DNA of 64,000 nucleotides from Kordia algicida OT-1 (GCF_000154725.1 NZ_DS544873.1:4824649-4888648); one strand, 5' to 3'; shown: positions 36,468 through 45,385, numbered from the stretch's first letter. The notes: generated from the letters alone by a model not told the origin. A program made the numbers and translations.

Positions 36468-37984
36468 TAGATAAGTGATTTTTGAGTCATTAATTCAGGT
36501 TGTGGAATTCCGATCATTTTTAAAATAGTTGGTGCAATATCGCCCAAAACTCCATCTTTTATATGCTTGATATCTTCATCCACCAAAATAATTGGCACTG
36601 GATTCGTTGTATGTGCCGTATTTGGACTTCCATCAGGATTTATCATCGTATCGCAATTTCCATGATCGGCAATTACAATGGTACTATAATCGTGTTTTTG
36701 AGCAACTTCAATGATTGCTTTGGCGCATTCGTCTACGACTTCACACGCTTTTACAGCTGCTGCAAAATCTCCTGTGTGACCAACCATGTCTGGATTGGCA
36801 AAATTTAAACATACAAAATCGGTATCTGCTTTTTCTAATTCAGGGATGATTTTATCACGAATATCGTACGCGCTCATTTCTGGTTTTAAATCATACGTTG
36901 CAACTTTTGGCGACGGACATAGTAAGCGTTCTTCACCATCAAAAGGTGTTTCTTGTCCGCCATTGAAAAAGAACGTTACATGCGGATATTTTTCTGTTTC
37001 TGCAATGCGAATTTGTTTTTTACCATGTTTGGATAATACTTCTCCCAACGTATCTTTTATATTTTCTTTGTTGAAAACGACATGAACATTTTGGTAAGAA
37101 GCGTCGTAATTTGTCAGCGTCACATAATAGAGTGGAAGCTTTTTCATGCCAAACTCAGGAAAGTCTTTTTGTGATAATACTTCAGTCAACTCACGCCCAC
37201 GATCTGTTCTGAAATTAAAAAAGATAACAACATCATCTGCTTGAATTTTAGCAATTGGTTCGTTATTGCTGTCTGTCATTACAATTGGTTTGATAAATTC
37301 ATCTGTAATATCAGCATCATAACTTTCTTGAATACTTGCCGTAGCGTTTGTGCTTAATGTTCCTTTTCCATGAACCAACGCGTTGTAGGCTAATTGAACT
37401 CGCTCCCAACGTTTATCTCTGTCCATAGCGTAATAACGACCTGTAATCGTGGCAAGTTTTGCATTTGCCTTTTGGCAGAATGTTTCCGTTTGCGAAATAA
37501 AGTCTTTTCCTGATTTCGGATCAACATCTCTACCATCTGTAAACGCGTGTACAAATACATTTTCTACTTGATGATTGTTTGCCAAATTGACCAAACCTTC
37601 CAAATGATTGATGTGTGAATGTACGCCACCATCGGAAACCAATCCTAAAAAATGTACTGACTTATTATTGTCTTTTGCATGTTGAAGCGCTTCTGTGAGA
37701 ACAGCTTCATCTTTTAAAGTATTATTTTTAATTGCTAAGTTGATTTTGGCTAAATCTTGATACACAATGCGTCCTGCGCCCAAATTCATGTGTCCAACTT
37801 CGCTATTTCCCATTTGTCCTTCTGGCAGACCGACATTCATTCCATCAGTCAATAAATTGGCGTTTGGATATTTTGTATATAAGCTATCGATAAAGGGAAC
37901 ATTGGCATTGGCAATCGCAGAAACTTTCGGATCTGGCGATTTTCCCCATCCATCTAAAATCATTAAAATAACTTTCTTATTCAT
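36467..37984 (-). CDS. gpmI: 2,3-bisphosphoglycerate-independent phosphoglycerate mutase
   Basis: 505 residues, the standard length. Glycolytic interconversion of 3- and 2-phosphoglycerate using two Mn2+ ions. The N-terminal ILMILDGWGKS, catalytic serine S61 in GNSEVGHMNLGAGR, FTDGRDVDPKSG, ITGRYYAMDRDKRWERV and metal-binding ADHGNCD are all present. It is the first gene of the minus-strand run toward 33413. Confidence 0.97.
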   Translation of the reverse strand: MNKKVILMILDGWGKSPDPKVSAIANANVPFIDSLYTKYPNANLLTDGMNVGLPEGQMGNSEVGHMNLGAGRIVYQDLAKINLAIKNNTLKDEAVLTEALQHAKDNNKSVHFLGLVSDGGVHSHINHLEGLVNLANNHQVENVFVHAFTDGRDVDPKSGKDFISQTETFCQKANAKLATITGRYYAMDRDKRWERVQLAYNALVHGKGTLSTNATASIQESYDADITDEFIKPIVMTDSNNEPIAKIQADDVVIFFNFRTDRGRELTEVLSQKDFPEFGMKKLPLYYVTLTNYDASYQNVHVVFNKENIKDTLGEVLSKHGKKQIRIAETEKYPHVTFFFNGGQETPFDGEERLLCPSPKVATYDLKPEMSAYDIRDKIIPELEKADTDFVCLNFANPDMVGHTGDFAAAVKACEVVDECAKAIIEVAQKHDYSTIVIADHGNCDTMINPDGSPNTAHTTNPVPIILVDEDIKHIKDGVLGDIAPTILKMIGIPQPELMTQKSLI

Positions 37985-38340
37985 TCGAGATAAATTGATT
38001 TAAAAAAATAAAAATAAGTGTATTTCATAACATTACACAGCTCAAACCTAAAAAACAAACTATTTTAAGAAAGGATTATCATATTCACAGAAAAAGGCAG
38101 TTTTTTCCGAAAGAATGTCAAAGAATATTGATTAAGAAATTCTTAAAAAAATCTATAGATATTCTTAATAGATTTTCATTTTTTAAGATGGCTTTAACAG
38201 ATTTTACACGCAATCGTTAAGGTACTGTTATAATTGAAAAAAACGTGCAACAATTTTCTAGAAGTGTCGTCTCTTTAGTGTAATCAAATTACAAATCAAC
38301 AATAAAAATTAACATCATCAATTAAAAATCAACAATCATT
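37985..38340. other. Divergent intergenic region between gpmI and the ankyrin gene
   Basis: No gene seen in 356 AT-rich bases. A 22-base element at 38193-38214 (TTTAACA, 2 bases, TTTTACACG, 1 base, AAT) is shared with the region upstream of the Tat-signal protein gene at 62554-62575. Confidence 0.5.
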
Positions 38341-38733
38341 ATGAGAAAAACAATTTTTATGATCGCTCTTATAGTAGGAGCTTCATTCACTACGGCTAAC
38401 GCAACTGAAGGAAACAATGAATCAGCAACAACAAACAAAGTAACTGTTACAAAAATTGTAAAGGTAAATGCATTTTGTGTTGCAATTTCGAAAGGAGATT
38501 TTGACACGGTTAAAAAAATGATTCAGTTTGGAGAAAATGTAAACAAAACTTCCAACGGAAAAACACCTTTAATGTATGCAGCACGTTACAACAGAGCTAA
38601 AATTGCCAATTTATTACTAGAAAATGGTGCAAAATTAGATTATAAAGATAAAAATGGACGTACTGCAATTGACTATGCAAAAATTTCAAAAGCAACTGAC
38701 GTAAAAGTAATTTTGGAAAACGCTTCCAAATAA
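38341..38733 (+). CDS. Exported ankyrin-repeat protein
   Basis: 130 residues with signal peptide MRKTIFMIALIVGASFTTANA and a Thr/Asn-rich linker. About three ankyrin repeats follow (FCVAISKGDFDTVKKMIQFG, TPLMYAARYNRAKIANLLLENGA, NGRTAIDYAKISKATDVKVI). Ankyrin repeats bind other proteins; the export signal places this in the periplasm. It is monocistronic, ended by a strong terminator. Confidence 0.9.
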   Translation: MRKTIFMIALIVGASFTTANATEGNNESATTNKVTVTKIVKVNAFCVAISKGDFDTVKKMIQFGENVNKTSNGKTPLMYAARYNRAKIANLLLENGAKLDYKDKNGRTAIDYAKISKATDVKVILENASK

Positions 38734-38753
38734 TTAAAAAAATAGCTAACAAG

Positions 38754-38783
38754 AAAGCCGTTTCTGAGAGGAAACGGCTTTTG
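38754..38783 (+). terminator. Terminator between convergent genes
   Basis: Perfect 11-bp stem AAAGCCGTTTC / GAAACGGCTTT, loop TGAGAG, T-rich on both sides, so it may serve both the ankyrin gene and the peptide gene on the other strand. Confidence 0.9.
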
Positions 38784-38799
38784 TATTTTATAAAAAAAA

Positions 38800-38976
38800 T
38801 TAATCTTGTCTAGGCCATTTCTGACATTGATTGGCGCCATAACATCTCGTGATGTTTACAGTTTCCACGGGACATTGTCTCGAAAAACCTGATGGTCTTC
38901 CACCAGTAATTGCGGATTGATTTAAAATACTAATTTGTTTCTTGTTTAAACGTAATTGATTGTTCTTTTTTTTCAT
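38800..38976 (-). CDS. Class I lanthipeptide-type precursor
   Basis: 58 residues. Leader MKKKNNQLRLNKKQISILNQ then SAITGG, matching the leader of the peptide at 23644 in its Lys/Asn start, its 'LNKKxIS' core and the Gly-Gly exit. The tail has three cysteines (RQCPVE, TRCYG, NQCQK) and several Ser/Thr. Convergent with the ankyrin gene. No modification or export genes are adjacent. Confidence 0.68.
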   Translation of the reverse strand: MKKKNNQLRLNKKQISILNQSAITGGRPSGFSRQCPVETVNITRCYGANQCQKWPRQD

Positions 38977-39193
38977 GATTTCCTAATTAAGTTTTTGATG
39001 TTTAGAAATATAAATAGAAAAAAGAACAGTTTGTTACTGTTTTACCTTCTTTGTAGTAGTGTTGGATTTTAGTATTGAGATTTGAGATGTTAGTATTGAG
39101 AATGTTTTTAGTTTCAAAGAACATTTTGATAAACTTAGTATGCATGAATTTCATAACTAAAAATGCTGAATGTTGAATTATGAATTTTGAATT

Positions 39194-39290
39194 GAAAAAA
39201 CTTCTCAGAAAATACATTGCTACAAACTTCAAAACGTCACTTCGAGTTAAATTTTAGCATGAAAATTTTGTATCGAGAAGTACTTTGAAA
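39194..39290. repeat. REP-like dispersed element, copy 1
   Basis: About 80 bases align with 59351-59428 (shared cores CTTcTCAGAAAA, AACGTCACTT, AAATTTTAGCAT and AAAATT). The copy is bounded by ACTTCGAG and TCGAGAAGT, an imperfect inverted repeat common in intergenic elements of Bacteroidota. Confidence 0.65.
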
Positions 39291-39311
39291 TATTAAATTG
39301 AAAACATCTTT

Positions 39312-39346
39312 CAAAAAACAAAAAACAAAAAACAAAAAACAAAAAA
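39312..39346. repeat. Heptamer array, 5 x CAAAAAA
   Basis: Five exact 7-base units, 13 bases before the stop of the M48 peptidase gene. Confidence 0.9.
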
Positions 39347-39359
39347 CGAACAACAAAAC

Positions 39360-40124
39360 CTACTCCCGATAATTCGCAATAACTTCTTTAATTTTTTCAA
39401 TACGATTTTCAGGATCTGGATGTGTACTTTGAAATTCAGGAGTTCTATTTGGACCTGCAGCAGATTTTAAGATTTTCATCACTTCAATCATCGCTTCAGG
39501 TTCGTAGCCTGCGTACATCATCAATAGTACGCCAAGTTCGTCACTTTCTAGTTCGTCTTCACGACCATTTTTTAATAAGGTAGATTGTGCAATTCCGCCA
39601 ACCATTCCGCCCATATCAGCACCAACAGACGCACCTGTAGAAACAGTTTGCCAAAAGTCAGTTTCCGCAATACGTTCTGCGGAATGTCTTCCCAAAACAT
39701 GTCCAATTTCATGTCCTAAAACACCAGCCAATTGTGCATCATCTAATTTGCTGTACAAGGCATTTGTAATAAAAATTTGTCCGCCAGGCAACGCGAAAGC
39801 ATTGATAGCTCTATTATCTGCGAGGAGATGAAATTCAAATTTATAAGGAGATTCTGCTGCCATTGAGTTCGATTTCACTAGCTTTTCGCCAATCATATCT
39901 ACACGAGCTTGCGCGCCAGCATCAGGATACAAACCACCGTGTTGTTGTGCCATGGCATTTCTGTTGGCAAAACCAAGCTGAATTTCTTCCTCAGAAGTCA
40001 TATTAATCGTTTGCACGCGATTCGTATACGGATTTACTTCACGATTTGCACATTTCTTAAAAAAGGCAAAAGCGACAATAGCAAGTCCAATCAACAGTCG
40101 GATTTTTAATTTACTTCCTCTCAT
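39360..40124 (-). CDS. M48-family metallopeptidase
   Basis: 254 residues with an N-terminal hydrophobic anchor (IRLLIGLAIVAFAFF). The zinc motif HEIGH is at 138-142 in GVLGHEIGHVLGRHS, with the third ligand region DELESDELGVLLM. It resembles exported Oma1/BepA-like peptidases of 25-30 kDa that degrade or process envelope proteins. A cysteine in KKCANRE just after the helix may be a lipid site, but the lipobox is poor. Confidence 0.92.
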   Translation of the reverse strand: MRGSKLKIRLLIGLAIVAFAFFKKCANREVNPYTNRVQTINMTSEEEIQLGFANRNAMAQQHGGLYPDAGAQARVDMIGEKLVKSNSMAAESPYKFEFHLLADNRAINAFALPGGQIFITNALYSKLDDAQLAGVLGHEIGHVLGRHSAERIAETDFWQTVSTGASVGADMGGMVGGIAQSTLLKNGREDELESDELGVLLMMYAGYEPEAMIEVMKILKSAAGPNRTPEFQSTHPDPENRIEKIKEVIANYRE

Positions 40125-40160
40125 AACATATTACTTGATGTTCTATAAAAGTACAAAACC

Positions 40161-40892
40161 TTAGGATAAAAGCTCAGGATTGATATCTAGAATGTTTTCT
40201 TTTATATATGAATTGATAAACTTTTCGTTGAAATGCTCACTTCCCATTAATTTTTCAGCTTGAAGCATCTTTTTTATATCTAATTTTCGATATTCGGTCA
40301 ACATGGGTTTGGAAAGTGGCGCGTAACTATAATGCCAAGGTTCATATTTAAAACCTTTGCGATTGGCGCGATCGGTATACACAATGTAAAAACCATAGGT
40401 ATTTGCGTTTGCTTCCAGCCATTCACGGAGTTTGCAAAATGGTCCGTCGCCGTGAAATTTACGTGGAACCAACACATCACCGCTATACGTTGTGTTCTTA
40501 TCAATAATATCAATGTCGGTTGCCCAATGATGTCTAGAAGTTCCAGGAATGGTAGAATAAGCGATGATTTTTTCAATGGCTTTTATGGGCGATAAACCTT
40601 GCTTGGTAAAGCGTTTGTACTTGCGTTCCCAAATGCGGTTTTGATGAGCATAATTGCGATAACTTGAAACAACATGAATTGAAATTCCTTCTTTTTCTGC
40701 GGCAGCGCGCATTTTTACAAAAGCATCGTACGCTTCTTTTCGTAAAGAAAATCCGTTGCCAAAAACGGTCGGATTTCCTTTGCCAATAAGTTCTAAAGTA
40801 TCTGTATTTCTTGTATTAAAAGCCATGCTTGGGAAACTATGAAGGGCAACAGAACCCAATCCGAGAAGTTTGATAAAATTTGTTCTATTCAA
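40161..40892 (-). CDS. M15-family D-alanyl-D-alanine carboxypeptidase-like protein
   Basis: 243 residues. Motifs of the VanY/LAS group: SSYRNYAHQNRIW, zinc site SRHHWATDIDI and EPWHYSY. It should trim peptidoglycan stem peptides in the periplasm. The N-terminus MNRTNFIKLLGLGSVALHSF looks like a Tat-type signal but has Arg-Thr where two arginines are normal. It overlaps the upstream propeller gene by 8 bases, so the two are coupled. Confidence 0.9.
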   Translation of the reverse strand: MNRTNFIKLLGLGSVALHSFPSMAFNTRNTDTLELIGKGNPTVFGNGFSLRKEAYDAFVKMRAAAEKEGISIHVVSSYRNYAHQNRIWERKYKRFTKQGLSPIKAIEKIIAYSTIPGTSRHHWATDIDIIDKNTTYSGDVLVPRKFHGDGPFCKLREWLEANANTYGFYIVYTDRANRKGFKYEPWHYSYAPLSKPMLTEYRKLDIKKMLQAEKLMGSEHFNEKFINSYIKENILDINPELLS

Positions 40893-41856
40893 GTTGAATT
40901 GATTTTAATAATTTTTCAAACGAAAGATAATAAATTTTTGAAGTTCCATTGCTACCTTCATTGATAACTTCTTTCAATGTATCAAAAGACATTTTTTCAT
41001 ACATCGGTTCAATAGTGCTTTTTTCGCTTGTGTAGAAAAAGTATTTTTTATCAAAAGTGACAAACGGACAATAATCTATTTGATTAGAATTGATGAGTTT
41101 TCCCAAATGAATCGCTTCTTTCCAGATACCATTTTCATTGAAACTTATATATAAATCTCCACGTCCCAAACTACCTTTTCGTCCGTAGGAACCAAAAATG
41201 ATAAAAGATTCGTCAGGACTCACATACGCGTTGTATTCATAGGTTTTTGTATTGACACCAGTTCCTAAACTTACAGGTGTTTGATAGTTTCCGTTTACAA
41301 ACTCACTCTTGTAAATATCTTCCTTTCCTTTGGCATCCGCACGTTCTGCAGTAAAATAAATAGTGCCATTATTTGCTAAGGAAGGATAATATTCATTCTT
41401 ATCAGTATTGATCGTTTCTGGCAATCGTATCGGATTTTTCCAAACACCATTTACTTTGGTAACAAACCATAAATCGTAATCTTTCTTTGGAGTTTTTTCT
41501 TTACCAGTTGGGCGTTTGGACGCGAAAAATAATTTTGTGCCATCAGGAGAAAATGCAGGCTCAATATCGTAGTAATTTCCTGAAAATGCAGCAATTGAAA
41601 ATTCCGACCATTTTCCATTTATCTTTTTAGACGTTAAAATCGTTCTAAAGGCATTTTTTGGTGCATCAAGCGTGAAGAAAATTTCGTCGTTCTTGGGTGA
41701 AATTGCCATATCTCTCACGTTGATATTTTTAAATTCTGGAAGATGTATAAAAATTTCAGGCGAAGTAAGATTTTTTTCAAATGCAATAGTAGCTTGCTTT
41801 TGCGCAAATAGTTGTGTGCTTGCGAATACAAGAAGAAGTAGTAGTATTTTTTTCAT
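40885..41856 (-). CDS. Exported PD40 (TolB-like) beta-propeller protein
   Basis: 323 residues, signal peptide MKKILLLLLVFASTQLFAQ. Repeated PD40 blades are clear: AFSPDGTKLFFASKRP, YYPSLANNGTIYFTAERA, AYVSPDESFIIFGSYG. Such propellers bind proteins or peptidoglycan-linked partners. Coupling by overlap with the M15 carboxypeptidase suggests a cell-wall role, which is inference. Confidence 0.88.
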   Translation of the reverse strand: MKKILLLLLVFASTQLFAQKQATIAFEKNLTSPEIFIHLPEFKNINVRDMAISPKNDEIFFTLDAPKNAFRTILTSKKINGKWSEFSIAAFSGNYYDIEPAFSPDGTKLFFASKRPTGKEKTPKKDYDLWFVTKVNGVWKNPIRLPETINTDKNEYYPSLANNGTIYFTAERADAKGKEDIYKSEFVNGNYQTPVSLGTGVNTKTYEYNAYVSPDESFIIFGSYGRKGSLGRGDLYISFNENGIWKEAIHLGKLINSNQIDYCPFVTFDKKYFFYTSEKSTIEPMYEKMSFDTLKEVINEGSNGTSKIYYLSFEKLLKSIQLE

Positions 41857-41944
41857 TAGGAATATAGTTTGATTGATGATTATTGGATTAAAAAGTACTT
41901 GTTTTACTTTGCGAGAAGCGTTAAGAACTCGTTAATCTTTGTAA

Positions 41945-42394
41945 TTACAGTGCTTTAATCATCACAAAATGCAATCCAATTTTTGGAATATTAAAAGGTT
42001 TAGCATGTTTTTGATAGCCTAATTTTTCATAGAATCGAACAGCAATTTCACGTGCATTCATCCAAATAAATGTTCCGCCACGAGCGAGAATCATTTTTTC
42101 AGCTTTTTTCACTAAAACCTCGCCAATGCCTCTTTTTTGAAAGTTAGTCAATACAGCCATTCCGCGTAATTGAAATGCTTTTTCTGTGGTAATATCGTCG
42201 CGATTATTTACCATTAAAGTCACTACGCCAACCAATTGTTCCTTTGTGTAATATCCTAAATGAAAAGTCGTTGGCAAATCATCGCCATCAAAATGGCAAG
42301 AATCTAGAGGTTTTCCCTCGCGCAACACAGGATGACGCACATCATAAGCTGTTTTGGCAGTAATTTCTTTAACGGTGAAGTTTGGAGTTTCCAT
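41945..42394 (-). CDS. GNAT-family N-acetyltransferase
   Basis: 149 residues from the ATG at 42394 (METPNFTVKEITAKTAYDV). The acetyl-CoA loop is QLRGMAVLTNFQKRGIGEVLVKKA split over motif A, and the C-terminal YEKLGYQKHAKPF is the usual motif B. The substrate is unknown. It is divergent from a second GNAT gene. Confidence 0.88.
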   Translation of the reverse strand: METPNFTVKEITAKTAYDVRHPVLREGKPLDSCHFDGDDLPTTFHLGYYTKEQLVGVVTLMVNNRDDITTEKAFQLRGMAVLTNFQKRGIGEVLVKKAEKMILARGGTFIWMNAREIAVRFYEKLGYQKHAKPFNIPKIGLHFVMIKAL

Positions 42395-42486
42395 AATCAC
42401 AAAATTTATACAATTACTCAAAAGTATCACTAATTTGGAAGTTTAAATTTATAGAAATGAATTATTTTTGAATAAATTTTTCAGGT

Positions 42487-42912
42487 ATGCAAATTACGTT
42501 CAAGTTGCTCGATAAAGAAGAAGCATTGATTATTTTACCATATTTAGACATCATGAATCAGCAAAAAGTCCCGATGGATTTGCTAACAGCGCGTTTTCAG
42601 GAAATGTTGTCACAAAACTATGAAGCCTTCGCCATTTATGATGGCGATCAATTAATTGGTTGTTTTGGTTTGTGGAGCATGACGCGTCATTATTGCGGAA
42701 GAAGCGTAGAGCCCGATCATGTTTATATTGAAGAAGCTTATAGAAGTAAAGGAATTGGAGCAAAATTATTTCAGTGGATTGAAACGTACGGAAAAGAAAA
42801 AGGCGTAACAACTGTTGAGTTGAATACATATATCGAAAATTTTCCGTCACATAAATTCTATTATAATCAGGGATTTATAGCACGCGGCTATCATTTTTTG
42901 AAAAAAATCTAA
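42487..42912 (+). CDS. GNAT-family N-acetyltransferase
   Basis: 141 residues, with motif A EEAYRSKGIGAKLFQWIE and motif B KFYYNQGFIARGYHF. It is a different subfamily from the divergent neighbour: the central strand reads IYDGDQLIGCFGLW. Substrate unknown. The tRNA-Gly promoter starts directly after its stop. Confidence 0.88.
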   Translation: MQITFKLLDKEEALIILPYLDIMNQQKVPMDLLTARFQEMLSQNYEAFAIYDGDQLIGCFGLWSMTRHYCGRSVEPDHVYIEEAYRSKGIGAKLFQWIETYGKEKGVTTVELNTYIENFPSHKFYYNQGFIARGYHFLKKI

Positions 42913-42919
42913 AAAAACA

Positions 42920-42952
42920 TTTGGAATAAGAAACCTTATTTCTGTATATTTG
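42920..42952 (+). promoter_or_regulatory. Promoter of tRNA-Gly
   Basis: TTTG (42920-42923), 21 bases, TATATTTG (42945-42952): a textbook Bacteroidota promoter, ending 10 bases before the tRNA 5' end. Confidence 0.85.
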
Positions 42953-42962
42953 CACCCGCAAT

Positions 42963-43035
42963 GCGAAAGTAGCTCAGTTGGTAGAGCGTCAGCCTTCCAA
43001 GCTGAATGTCGCCGGTTCGAACCCGGTCTTTCGCT
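42963..43035 (+). tRNA. tRNA-Gly(TCC)
   Basis: 73 bases fold as a full cloverleaf: acceptor GCGAAAG / CTTTCGC, D-arm GCTC/GAGC, anticodon stem TCAGC/GCTGA with loop CTTCCAA (anticodon TCC), and T-arm with TTCGAAC. The 3' CCA is not encoded. It has its own promoter and terminator. Confidence 0.97.
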
Positions 43036-43038
43036 CTT

Positions 43039-43071
43039 CAAAAGCCGATTCAGTCCGAATCGGCTTTTTTT
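43039..43071 (+). terminator. Terminator of tRNA-Gly
   Basis: Perfect 11-bp stem AAAGCCGATTC / GAATCGGCTTT, loop AGTCC, T run. Confidence 0.93.
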
Positions 43072-43111
43072 ATGGTAAACTTTTTAGAAGAAGTAATGTG
43101 TTGTTATCCTT

Positions 43112-43816
43112 TTAAGAAAAAGTAATTTTTGAACCTGTCGGAATTTCGTACGGAGTTTTGTCATGTTCAAAAACGCGTGCGGTATGTGCTCCTTCAAGTG
43201 TAATTTGATCGCCTTTGACGCGAATCCAGCTTCCTTCTCTAATACCAACTACAGGAAGTGTATTAAATTTATGAAATTCTTTGATGCGTGTTTCGCGCGT
43301 TTCTCCCATGTGTGTACTTCCTTCAATCGGATCTAAATAATGCGGATTGATATTAAAAGGAATCACTCCAAGCGTTTTAAAACTTGGTGGATAAATGATT
43401 GGCATGTCGTTCGTTGTTTGCATGGTAAGTCCGCAAATATTACTTCCTGCGCTTGTTCCTAAATAGTTTGTTCCGTTTAAAATAGCTTCTCGCAACGGTT
43501 GCATTACTTCGTGTTTATATAGTTGCGAAACCAATAAAAATGTATTTCCACCACCTGTAAAAATGCCTTTCGCATCAGCAATAGCTGCTATTGGATTTTC
43601 AAATTCGTGAATGCCGCGCACAGTTTTTCCTATCTTTTCAAAGGCTTTTCCAGCGACAGCGGTATATGCATCGTGTGTAATTCCGCCAGGACGTGCATAT
43701 GGGATAAATAAAATTTCTTCCGTATCTTTATAAAACGAAGCAAGTTCGTCAAGAATATATGCTAAATAGCCACTTCCGTGAACCGTTGAAGTACTAGCAA
43801 TAATAATGTTTTGCAT
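43112..43816 (-). CDS. pepE: Dipeptidase E (alpha-aspartyl dipeptidase, S51)
   Basis: 234 residues. Nucleophile serine in LGTSAGSNICG and the downstream TTNDMPIIYPPSFKTLG and NPHYLDP segments match PepE of enterobacteria, which splits Asp-X dipeptides in the cytoplasm. The family usually has about 230 residues. It is monocistronic and convergent with tRNA-Gly. Confidence 0.92.
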   Translation of the reverse strand: MQNIIIASTSTVHGSGYLAYILDELASFYKDTEEILFIPYARPGGITHDAYTAVAGKAFEKIGKTVRGIHEFENPIAAIADAKGIFTGGGNTFLLVSQLYKHEVMQPLREAILNGTNYLGTSAGSNICGLTMQTTNDMPIIYPPSFKTLGVIPFNINPHYLDPIEGSTHMGETRETRIKEFHKFNTLPVVGIREGSWIRVKGDQITLEGAHTARVFEHDKTPYEIPTGSKITFS

Positions 43817-43972
43817 AAGGCGTAAAGTCTAAAATTTATTCTAAATTGTAAAAGTAATGATTAAAAGGTTTTAACAAAAGTTTAATGTGCATTGGCATTT
43901 TTTTAAGGAGAATAGTTAATTTCTTTATGCCATTATTTTAAAAAAACTAAGTTAACCACCAATTCAATAGCT

Positions 43973-44734
43973 ATGAAAATAAAACTACTCTTATTTTTTA
44001 TCTTAATGTCCTCAATGCTGCTTGCGCAAGATGGAGAACGGAAAATTTTACGCGGTGCCGTTGTGTACAGAAATGTCAAGGTTGTCGGTGTAAATATTGT
44101 AAATAATACAACGAGCAAAGGCGCTACGACCAACGGAAAAGGTGAATTTGAAATTCTGGTAAAGAAAGATGACATTTTGATCTTTTCTTCGGTGCAGTAT
44201 ACGATCAAGGAAATTGTGATTACAGATAAAATTTTGAAAAATAATCGTTTGGTTGTTGAGGTGACAGAAAAAGTAGAAGAATTAGACGAAGTTGTCATCA
44301 GTCCAGAAAATAAAGAGAAATTTTTAGACTTTCAGGAAAAAGAAATTGTAAAATATAAGGATTACCAATTTGCAGACGATCGTTATTCTACGGTAAAAAA
44401 TGAAGCATTAGGACAGGCAAATTTTCAAGGGGCAAATATTATTGGATTGGTTGGAATGTTGGTAAACTCCATCTTTAAAGGCGGAAAAAAGAAAGAAAAG
44501 GAGAAAGCAATATATGAACGTACAAGTTTTAACGAAATTCGTTATCGTTATAAAGACAAATTTTTCACAGACAACTTAGGAATTCCAGAAGATAAAATAA
44601 GTGCGTTCTTGTATTTTTGTGATGATAAAATGCCTTCGGAAGATATCTTTTTAGAAAAAAATGAATTCTTAATGATTGATTTTATGGTAAAACAAAGCAA
44701 AGCATATCTAAAGACTATCGAGTCAAAAAACTAA
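43973..44734 (+). CDS. Exported carboxypeptidase-regulatory-like domain protein
   Basis: 253 residues, signal peptide MKIKLLLFFILMSSMLLAQ. The first 110 residues form a CarboxypepD_reg-like Ig fold (LRGAVVYRNVKVVGVNIVNN, TTNGKGEFEILVK, ending LDEVVISPEN), the plug-like start also seen in SusC-type receptors. The rest is charged and has no barrel, so it is not a receptor itself. Function unknown. Confidence 0.85.
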   Translation: MKIKLLLFFILMSSMLLAQDGERKILRGAVVYRNVKVVGVNIVNNTTSKGATTNGKGEFEILVKKDDILIFSSVQYTIKEIVITDKILKNNRLVVEVTEKVEELDEVVISPENKEKFLDFQEKEIVKYKDYQFADDRYSTVKNEALGQANFQGANIIGLVGMLVNSIFKGGKKKEKEKAIYERTSFNEIRYRYKDKFFTDNLGIPEDKISAFLYFCDDKMPSEDIFLEKNEFLMIDFMVKQSKAYLKTIESKN

Positions 44735-44783
44735 GAAAGAGAATCACCACAATAAAAAAACACAATTTGGAATGCTTTTTGGA

Positions 44784-44791
44784 TATCTTTG
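44784..44791 (+). promoter_or_regulatory. Promoter -7 box of the DUF6702-like gene
   Basis: TATCTTTG, exact match, 30 bases before the chosen ATG. It rules against an upstream GTG-type start at 44789. Confidence 0.6.
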
Positions 44792-44821
44792 TCACGACAT
44801 CGTAAAAACGTCTTATTCTTT

Positions 44822-45322
44822 ATGAAAATTCAAAAATTCCTTATTTTATTTATAGCGATTCCGTTATTTGCTTTTACAACAGCGCATAAATTTTACGTAA
44901 GTGTAACCAATATAGAACATAATCAAAACGAAAAAGCGCTTCAAATTACCACGCGAATTTTTATTGATGACTTTCAAAGCGCTTTAGAAGAACGATACGA
45001 CTTGAAAGAAGAATTAACTGTGGAAAAAGCAACACAAGAAGTGGAGCAAATGATGGCGAAATATCTAAAAAAGAAATTGAAAATTTGGGTAAATGGCGAG
45101 CAAAAAACATTCAAATTTTTAGGAAAAGAATATGAAGATGATGTCACGATTTGTTATCTCGAAATTTCAGGTATAAATAAAGTAAATACGCTCGAAGTTG
45201 AAAATGCTATTTTGTATGAAATGGAGGAAGATCAGCAAAATTTGGTACATGTAAAAATCAATAACGAGCGCAAAAGTTTATTATTAGTAAAAGAAAACGA
45301 TAAAGGTTTGTTAAAATTTTAA
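44822..45322 (+). CDS. Exported DUF6702-like protein
   Basis: 166 residues from the ATG at 44822, signal peptide MKIQKFLILFIAIPLFAFTTA then HKFYVSVTNIEHNQ, the conserved opening of this flavobacterial family, which is often coded next to M1 peptidases. The body alternates strands and one helix (IDDFQSALEERYDLKEEL). Function unknown. Its stop codon lies in a perfect 18-base palindrome, and the M1 peptidase gene starts 63 bases further on, so the two may share a transcript. Confidence 0.82.
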   Translation: MKIQKFLILFIAIPLFAFTTAHKFYVSVTNIEHNQNEKALQITTRIFIDDFQSALEERYDLKEELTVEKATQEVEQMMAKYLKKKLKIWVNGEQKTFKFLGKEYEDDVTICYLEISGINKVNTLEVENAILYEMEEDQQNLVHVKINNERKSLLLVKENDKGLLKF

Positions 45323-45325
45323 CAA
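45308..45325. promoter_or_regulatory. Perfect 18-base palindrome before the M1 peptidase gene
   Basis: TTGTTAAAATTTTAACAA spans the stop of the preceding gene and lies 60 bases before the M1 start. Its core GTTAAAATTTTAAC recurs just upstream of the S8 peptidase gene. Operator function is inference. Confidence 0.4.
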
Positions 45326-45385
45326 TAAATATTCAAAATGGTTACTTTTAGGGTTTGAAAATATAAACCTATTTTAATAAACCTA

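Larger units (their letters stand above)
38977..39359. other. Gene-free stretch made of repeats
   Basis: No convincing gene in 383 bases. It holds TAGTATTGAGA-type repeats (39070-39101), 'gaatgttgaattatgaattttgaa' text, a REP-like element (39194-39290) and a CAAAAAA array (39312-39346) ending near the M48 stop. Confidence 0.7.

Noticed and set aside
39002-39232. 76-codon minus-strand frame
   Set aside because: Lies in repeat text (TAGTATTGAGA and 'gaattttgaa' blocks) and has no domain-like pattern.
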